From the NCBI GenBank assembly GCA_002317295.1, contig DCIY01000031.1, forward strand, positions 1 to 15,639: a stretch of DNA of 15,639 bases, given 5' to 3'. Origin of the DNA: Bacteroidales bacterium UBA1714 (lineage in GTDB: Bacteria; Bacteroidota; Bacteroidia; Bacteroidales; Paludibacteraceae). Shown here piece by piece: positions 12,776 through 15,639 of this stretch (position 1 is the stretch's first letter; each line of letters begins with the position of its first letter). Made by a program: the position numbers and the translations under genes. The notes below the pieces were generated by a model. The model was not told the origin of the DNA. It did not search any database and saw nothing but the letters and a program-made list of their open reading frames with translations.

Positions 12776-14020
12776 TTGACAGTGATAACGATTGTACTCA
12801 AACCGCACAAAGAAGAGTCGCTTCTTCGTTTTCACCCTTGGGTTTTTTCGGGGGCGATTGGTCGTGTGGTGTTGGATAAGAACTATCCGTACGATGAACC
12901 TCAGGAAGGTGAAGTGGTGTGTGTGACCGACCATCAGGGCAATGTGCTGGGGGTAGGACATTATCAGATAGGTTCCATTACGGTGCGTATTTTGGAATTT
13001 GGGGTAAGGACGCTGAGCGAGGATTTTTATTTACGTCGCATCGCTGCGGCTTACGCTTTGCGCCAAAGTTTAGGACTGATTGGAGAACGAAATAATACGT
13101 ATCGTTTGGTGCATGGTGAAGGGGACTTTTTGCCGGGATTGGTGGTGGATGTGTATGCGGATACGGCAGTGGTTCAAGCCCATTCGGTAGGTATGCATCG
13201 CAGCCGTCAAAGGATAGCGGAGGCGATTGTGACCTGTGTGCCGGAGGTGAAGAATGTGTATTATAAATCCGATGACACCTTGCCGTTTAAGGCTGATATT
13301 AAGGCGGAGGATAAGGTGGGGGAACTTGTTAATGCTGAATGCAAAATGCACGGGCAAAGCCCTAATGCAGAATGTACGGCAGAATTTTGGTCGATGGAGA
13401 ATGGGTTGGAGTTTCGGATTGATTGGTTGAGGGGACAGAAGACGGGATTTTTTGTAGACCAACGGGAGAATAGGGCGCTGTTGGAGCGTTTTGCCCAAGG
13501 CAGGGATGTGCTGAATATGTTTTGCTATACGGGAGGGTTCTCCGTGTATGCGTTGAGAGGCGGAGCCAAGATGGTTCATTCGGTGGATGTGAGTGAGAAA
13601 GCGGTGGAGTTGGTGCGCAAGAATGTGGAACGCAATTTTCCATCAGATACGCGTCATGAGGCGTTTGCCAAGGAGGCGTTTGCGTTTATGGCGGACATAC
13701 AGAATAAGTACGATTTGATTATATTGGATCCTCCGGCCTTTGCCAAACATCGGGATGCGATTAAGAATGCGCTCAGAGGATATCAGCGAATCAACCAAAA
13801 AGCGATTGAGCAGATACGTCCGGGAGGCATTTTGTTTACCTTCTCGTGTTCGCAGGCAATCGACAAGGAGATGTTTCGGTTGGCCGTCTTTAGTGCCGCT
13901 GCGGCTGTGGGACGAAAAGTGAAGATATTGCATCAGTTGCACCAACCGGCGGATCACCCGATTAATATCTACCATCCGGAAGGAGAGTATTTGAAGGGGT
14001 TGGTGTTGCAGGTGGAGTAG
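12776..14020 (+). CDS. rlmI: RlmI-type 23S rRNA (cytosine-5) methyltransferase with an in-frame repeat insertion
   Basis: A 414-residue class I SAM-dependent methyltransferase of the RlmI family. It has an N-terminal PUA domain (about 1-80: IVLKPHKEESLLRFHPWVFSGAI), a middle domain, and a C-terminal catalytic domain with GQKTGFFVDQR (220-230), the SAM loop LNMFCYTGGFS (246-256), DVSEKA (271-276), LDPPAF (317-322) and the catalytic-Cys region TFSCSQ (355-360). RlmI modifies C1962 of 23S rRNA in E. coli; the exact target here is inferred. The start is non-ATG: TTG at 12776 immediately follows the upstream stop, and GTG at 12782 is an alternative; no suitable ATG exists. Residues about 186-204 (VNAECKMHGQSPNAECTAE) are encoded by an inserted repeat, in the loop just before the catalytic domain, and the frame is kept. 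Confidence 0.9.
   Translation: MTVITIVLKPHKEESLLRFHPWVFSGAIGRVVLDKNYPYDEPQEGEVVCVTDHQGNVLGVGHYQIGSITVRILEFGVRTLSEDFYLRRIAAAYALRQSLGLIGERNNTYRLVHGEGDFLPGLVVDVYADTAVVQAHSVGMHRSRQRIAEAIVTCVPEVKNVYYKSDDTLPFKADIKAEDKVGELVNAECKMHGQSPNAECTAEFWSMENGLEFRIDWLRGQKTGFFVDQRENRALLERFAQGRDVLNMFCYTGGFSVYALRGGAKMVHSVDVSEKAVELVRKNVERNFPSDTRHEAFAKEAFAFMADIQNKYDLIILDPPAFAKHRDAIKNALRGYQRINQKAIEQIRPGGILFTFSCSQAIDKEMFRLAVFSAAAAVGRKVKILHQLHQPADHPINIYHPEGEYLKGLVLQVE
13331..13377 (+). repeat. Hairpin core with AATGC heptamers inserted in the methyltransferase gene
   Basis: Three tandem heptamers (AATGCTG, AATGCAA, AATGCAC at 13331-13351) run into the core CGGGCAAAGCCCT (13351-13363), followed by two more heptamers (AATGCAG, AATGTAC, 13364-13377). 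The 15-mer ACGGGCAAAGCCCTA at 13350-13364 is identical to the two intergenic copies at 14065-14079 and 14126-14140. It encodes about 16-19 residues not expected in this loop of RlmI proteins. Confidence 0.8.
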
Positions 14021-14053
14021 AGGCCCCCTCCGGCTCCCCCTGAAGGGGAGGGA
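14021..14053 (+). repeat. GC-rich hairpin repeat after the methyltransferase gene
   Basis: The segment after the stop contains CTCCCC (about 14034-14039) and GGGGAG (14045-14050), a 6-bp inverted repeat around a short CTGAA-type loop. Its 3' half, CCTGAAGGGGAGGG, resembles CCTGAAGGTGAGGG within ispD at 15310-15323, so the two belong to one interspersed family. It might also act as a weak terminator hairpin, but no T-run follows. Confidence 0.65.
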
Positions 14054-14055
14054 AA

Positions 14056-14150
14056 GTTTAGAGAACGGGCAAAGCCCTACAGTTGAGAGTTTAGAGTTTA
14101 GAGTTTAGAGTTTAGAGTTTAGAGAACGGGCAAAGCCCTACAGTTGAGAG
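14056..14150 (+). repeat. Two copies of a 34-bp repeat joined by five tandem GAGTTTA heptamers
   Basis: A 34-bp unit (14056-14089) containing AACGGGCAAAGCCCTACAG is repeated exactly at 14117-14150, 61 bp later. Between and overlapping them are five perfect copies of GAGTTTA (14087-14121). The core hairpin GGGC-AAA-GCCC is the one found at 7804-7817 and inside the methyltransferase gene. No protein is encoded. The array fills most of the 155-bp gap before the lipoprotein gene. Confidence 0.9.
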
Positions 14151-14175
14151 ATTAGTAACATAAATTTTAGATAAG

Positions 14176-14835
14176 ATGAAAAAATTATTATTGGTTTTGC
14201 CGCTGTTGTTTGCGGTGTCTTGCAGTTCGGTTAAGTTGGTGGTGAATACGACTACCAAAGATGGTGAGCGTCGTATGTTAACGTCCAATCAGGATCTTTT
14301 TCATACCAACGATTATGATTTTCAAATAGCATTGGGTGCTCGAGTAGATGAAGATAACGATACCATCGTGGGTATTTTGATTACTTGTGATGCCGAGCGT
14401 GGTGGTTCGGGCGTCTTTGAGGAAGGCGACCGTTTGTTGATTCGTTTGGCAGACCAGGAGAAGATTGAGTTGACCAATTTGTTGGATCACAAGTACGAGT
14501 CCTATACGGAGACGCAGGTGACGGATCGTGTTCAAACCAGTTATGCCTACGCTTATTCTCCTTGGGGCCCTTGGGGTTATGTGACTCCGTATCAGGTAAC
14601 GAGCATTGTTCCTCAGGTATATACGGATCAGATTAATAATTCGTACGCCTTGTATCTGGTGACCGCGGATCAGTTAAAGGCCATTATCTCCAAGGGTGTT
14701 GCCAAACTGCGAATCGAAACGGAGGATATCAATGTTGATATGCCTTATACGGAGAACGTGGCTTATCAGATGGAACAGTTAACCCGTTGCTTGATTGAAG
14801 GTTTCCAAAATCCTGCTACCGGAGCAGATTTCTAA
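14176..14835 (+). CDS. Predicted lipoprotein of unknown function
   Basis: A 219-residue predicted lipoprotein that I do not recognise. The signal peptide MKKLLLVLPLLFAVSC ends in a lipobox with Cys16. The mature protein appears mostly beta, with strands such as FQIALGARV and IVGILITCD, an acidic loop (about 50-61), an aromatic, Pro/Gly-rich stretch in the middle (YAYAYSPWGPWGYVTPYQV, about 122-140) and a helical C-terminus (NVAYQMEQLTRCLIEGFQ). No catalytic motif is visible. It probably faces the periplasm or sits on the outer membrane. Its stop overlaps the ispD start as TAATG, so the two are translationally coupled, although no functional link is known. No strong promoter is visible in the repeat-rich gap before it. 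Confidence 0.75.
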   Translation: MKKLLLVLPLLFAVSCSSVKLVVNTTTKDGERRMLTSNQDLFHTNDYDFQIALGARVDEDNDTIVGILITCDAERGGSGVFEEGDRLLIRLADQEKIELTNLLDHKYESYTETQVTDRVQTSYAYAYSPWGPWGYVTPYQVTSIVPQVYTDQINNSYALYLVTADQLKAIISKGVAKLRIETEDINVDMPYTENVAYQMEQLTRCLIEGFQNPATGADF

Positions 14836-15572
14836 TGCATCATATTGCTGTCATATTAGCAGGGGGCATTGGCCGTCGCGTGGGAGGCAATGTGCCCAAG
14901 CAATTGTTACCATTGAACGATGGTCGCAGTGTGCTGGAGCATGCGGTGGATGCATTTGAGCAGGCGCCTGACATAGAGGCGATTGTGCTGGTGATGCATT
15001 CGGACTGGATGGCCAAGTGCGAGGAGATGCTGTTGCTGAATGCCTGGCAGAAGGTAGTGCGGCTGGTGCCCGGCGGCAAGGAACGTTGGGAATCGAGTGT
15101 GCATGCCATTGAGGCCGTGCAGGAATGGGCGCAAGAGCGGAAGTGGCAGGAGGAGGAAGTGAATGTGTTGCTTCACGATGCGGCGCGTCCGTTTGTCAGC
15201 CAGCGCATCATTGCCGATGTGTGTGCTGCGTTGGAAACGCATGAAGCGGTGACGGTTGCTGTGCCCTGTGTGGATACGATGTATAAAAGCCTCACCCCTG
15301 ACCCCTCTCCTGAAGGTGAGGGGGATAAGTATGTGACAGAAATTCCGGATCGCAGGACGATGATGCGGGCGCAGACGCCGCAGTCGTTTCGATTGAAGGT
15401 GATACGACAAGCGTATGAATTGGTACTTCAGTCCTCTCCCTGCGGGGGAGAGTTAGAGAGGGGCTTCACGGATGATTGTGGGGTGGTGCATCGTGTGATG
15501 CCGCATATACCTATATATATTGTCGCGGGCGAGGAAAGGAATCGGAAAATAACCTATGCGGAGGATATTTGA
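14835..15572 (+). CDS. ispD: 2-C-methyl-D-erythritol 4-phosphate cytidylyltransferase IspD, carrying two repeat insertions
   Basis: A 245-residue enzyme of the MEP isoprenoid pathway, forming CDP-ME from CTP and MEP. Motifs: the nucleotide loop ILAGGIGRRVGGNVPKQ (7-23), PGGKERWESSV (79-89), LLHDAARPFVS (112-122), VPCVDTMY (143-150), IPDRRTMMRAQTPQSF (170-185) and TDDCGVV (212-218). It is longer than the usual 220-235 residues. Two stretches explain the excess: SLTPDPSPEGEG (152-163) and SSPCGGELERG (200-210). Both are translations of GC-rich hairpin repeats. They fall in surface loops between conserved motifs, so the enzyme is probably active. The ATG overlaps the upstream stop by 1 nt. A related bacterial CDP-ribitol or glycan cytidylyltransferase is a less likely alternative. 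Confidence 0.92.
   Translation: MHHIAVILAGGIGRRVGGNVPKQLLPLNDGRSVLEHAVDAFEQAPDIEAIVLVMHSDWMAKCEEMLLLNAWQKVVRLVPGGKERWESSVHAIEAVQEWAQERKWQEEEVNVLLHDAARPFVSQRIIADVCAALETHEAVTVAVPCVDTMYKSLTPDPSPEGEGDKYVTEIPDRRTMMRAQTPQSFRLKVIRQAYELVLQSSPCGGELERGFTDDCGVVHRVMPHIPIYIVAGEERNRKITYAEDI
15290..15325 (+). repeat. GC-rich hairpin repeat inserted in ispD, copy 1
   Basis: CCTCACC (15290-15296) pairs with GGTGAGG (15315-15321) around a C-rich centre. It is translated in frame as SLTPDPSPEGEG, a peptide that I recall appearing in unrelated proteins from this phylum because the same DNA repeat has entered many genes. The 3' half is shared with the intergenic copy at 14021-14053. Confidence 0.75.
15433..15463 (+). 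repeat. GC-rich hairpin repeat inserted in ispD, copy 2
   Basis: CTCTCCC (15434-15440) pairs with GGGAGAG (15446-15452) around TGCGG, and an outer CCTCTC (15433-15438) can alternatively pair with GAGAGG (15456-15461). It is translated as SSPCGGELERG, just before the conserved TDD motif, in a loop where IspD proteins normally have a short spacer. It is a diverged member of the family at 15290-15325. Confidence 0.65.
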
Positions 15573-15589
15573 CAGAAAAAGCAATAAAA

Positions 15590-15639
15590 ATGCAAAAAAT
15601 ATTTGATATATCACCATTGCTGTCCCGTAAAAGTGGATT
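15590..15639 (+). CDS. Start of an unidentified gene, cut by the window end
   Basis: An ATG at 15590, 17 nt after the ispD stop and preceded by an A-rich leader (AAAAAGCAATAAAA), opens a frame reading MQKIFDISPLLSRKSG to the window edge. The spacing and leader match other starts here, so it is probably the next gene of the ispD operon. Sixteen codons are too few to name a product. Confidence 0.45.
   Translation, partial: MQKIFDISPLLSRKSG

Noticed and set aside
11807..12961. A 384-codon open frame on the minus strand across the glycosyltransferase, phosphatase and methyltransferase genes
   Set aside because: It lies antisense to three well-supported genes, its translation is His/Gln/Ile-rich with no domain, and such antisense frames are common opposite this codon usage.
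14087..14121. CRISPR or phage origin iterons for the GAGTTTA array
   Set aside because: Units are 7 bp with no spacers and no replication gene is nearby; this is a simple tandem repeat.

Overview
The window looks like chromosomal DNA from a member of the Bacteroidota, most likely the order Bacteroidales; I cannot name a family with confidence. Three things point there. Promoters have the Bacteroidota form, TTTG then about 20 bases then TAnnTTTG (best at 683-714 and 9337-9368). Starts are preceded by A-rich leaders rather than strong Shine-Dalgarno sites. The gene content (rsfS-ftsH; surE, a small membrane protein and lpxB; FKBP-like lipoproteins beside glmM) is typical of that phylum.

Layout. 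Positions 1-766 hold no gene I can support. This AT-rich stretch contains a 28-bp perfect palindrome, an intrinsic terminator, a roughly 146-bp element bounded by 23-bp inverted repeats, and direct repeats upstream of a promoter. A two-gene RelE-type toxin-antitoxin operon follows (767-1319), then rsfS and ftsH on the plus strand. Convergent to ftsH, and overlapping its 3' end by 28 bp, is a tightly packed minus-strand operon read from 9216 down to 3724: rfbA, two FKBP-like lipoproteins, glmM, surE, a small membrane protein and lpxB. A divergent promoter region (9217-9387) separates it from a plus-strand run: thiL, an outer-membrane beta-barrel protein, a GT4 glycosyltransferase, a KdsC/KDN9P-phosphatase-like HAD enzyme and an RlmI-type rRNA methyltransferase. 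After a repeat-filled gap (14021-14175) come a lipoprotein of unknown function, ispD, and the first codons of one more gene.

How the genes fit together. Much of the window serves the cell envelope. GlmM makes GlcN-1-P for UDP-GlcNAc, LpxB builds the lipid A disaccharide, RfbA makes dTDP-glucose for surface polysaccharide, and the GT4 enzyme and sugar-acid-type phosphatase may act in glycan synthesis. FtsH handles membrane-protein quality control. RsfS and the RlmI homologue act on ribosomes; ThiL and IspD are cofactor and isoprenoid enzymes.

The most notable non-gene signal is a set of interspersed short repeats. A hairpin core, CGGGCAAAGCCCTA, occurs four times, each time beside short tandem repeats. 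One copy lies in frame inside the rRNA methyltransferase gene. A second, GC-rich hairpin repeat family occurs once between genes and twice in frame inside ispD. I found no convincing new multi-gene defence or biosynthetic system. The repeats that have invaded conserved enzymes, and the unexplained inverted-repeat element, are what I would look at first.
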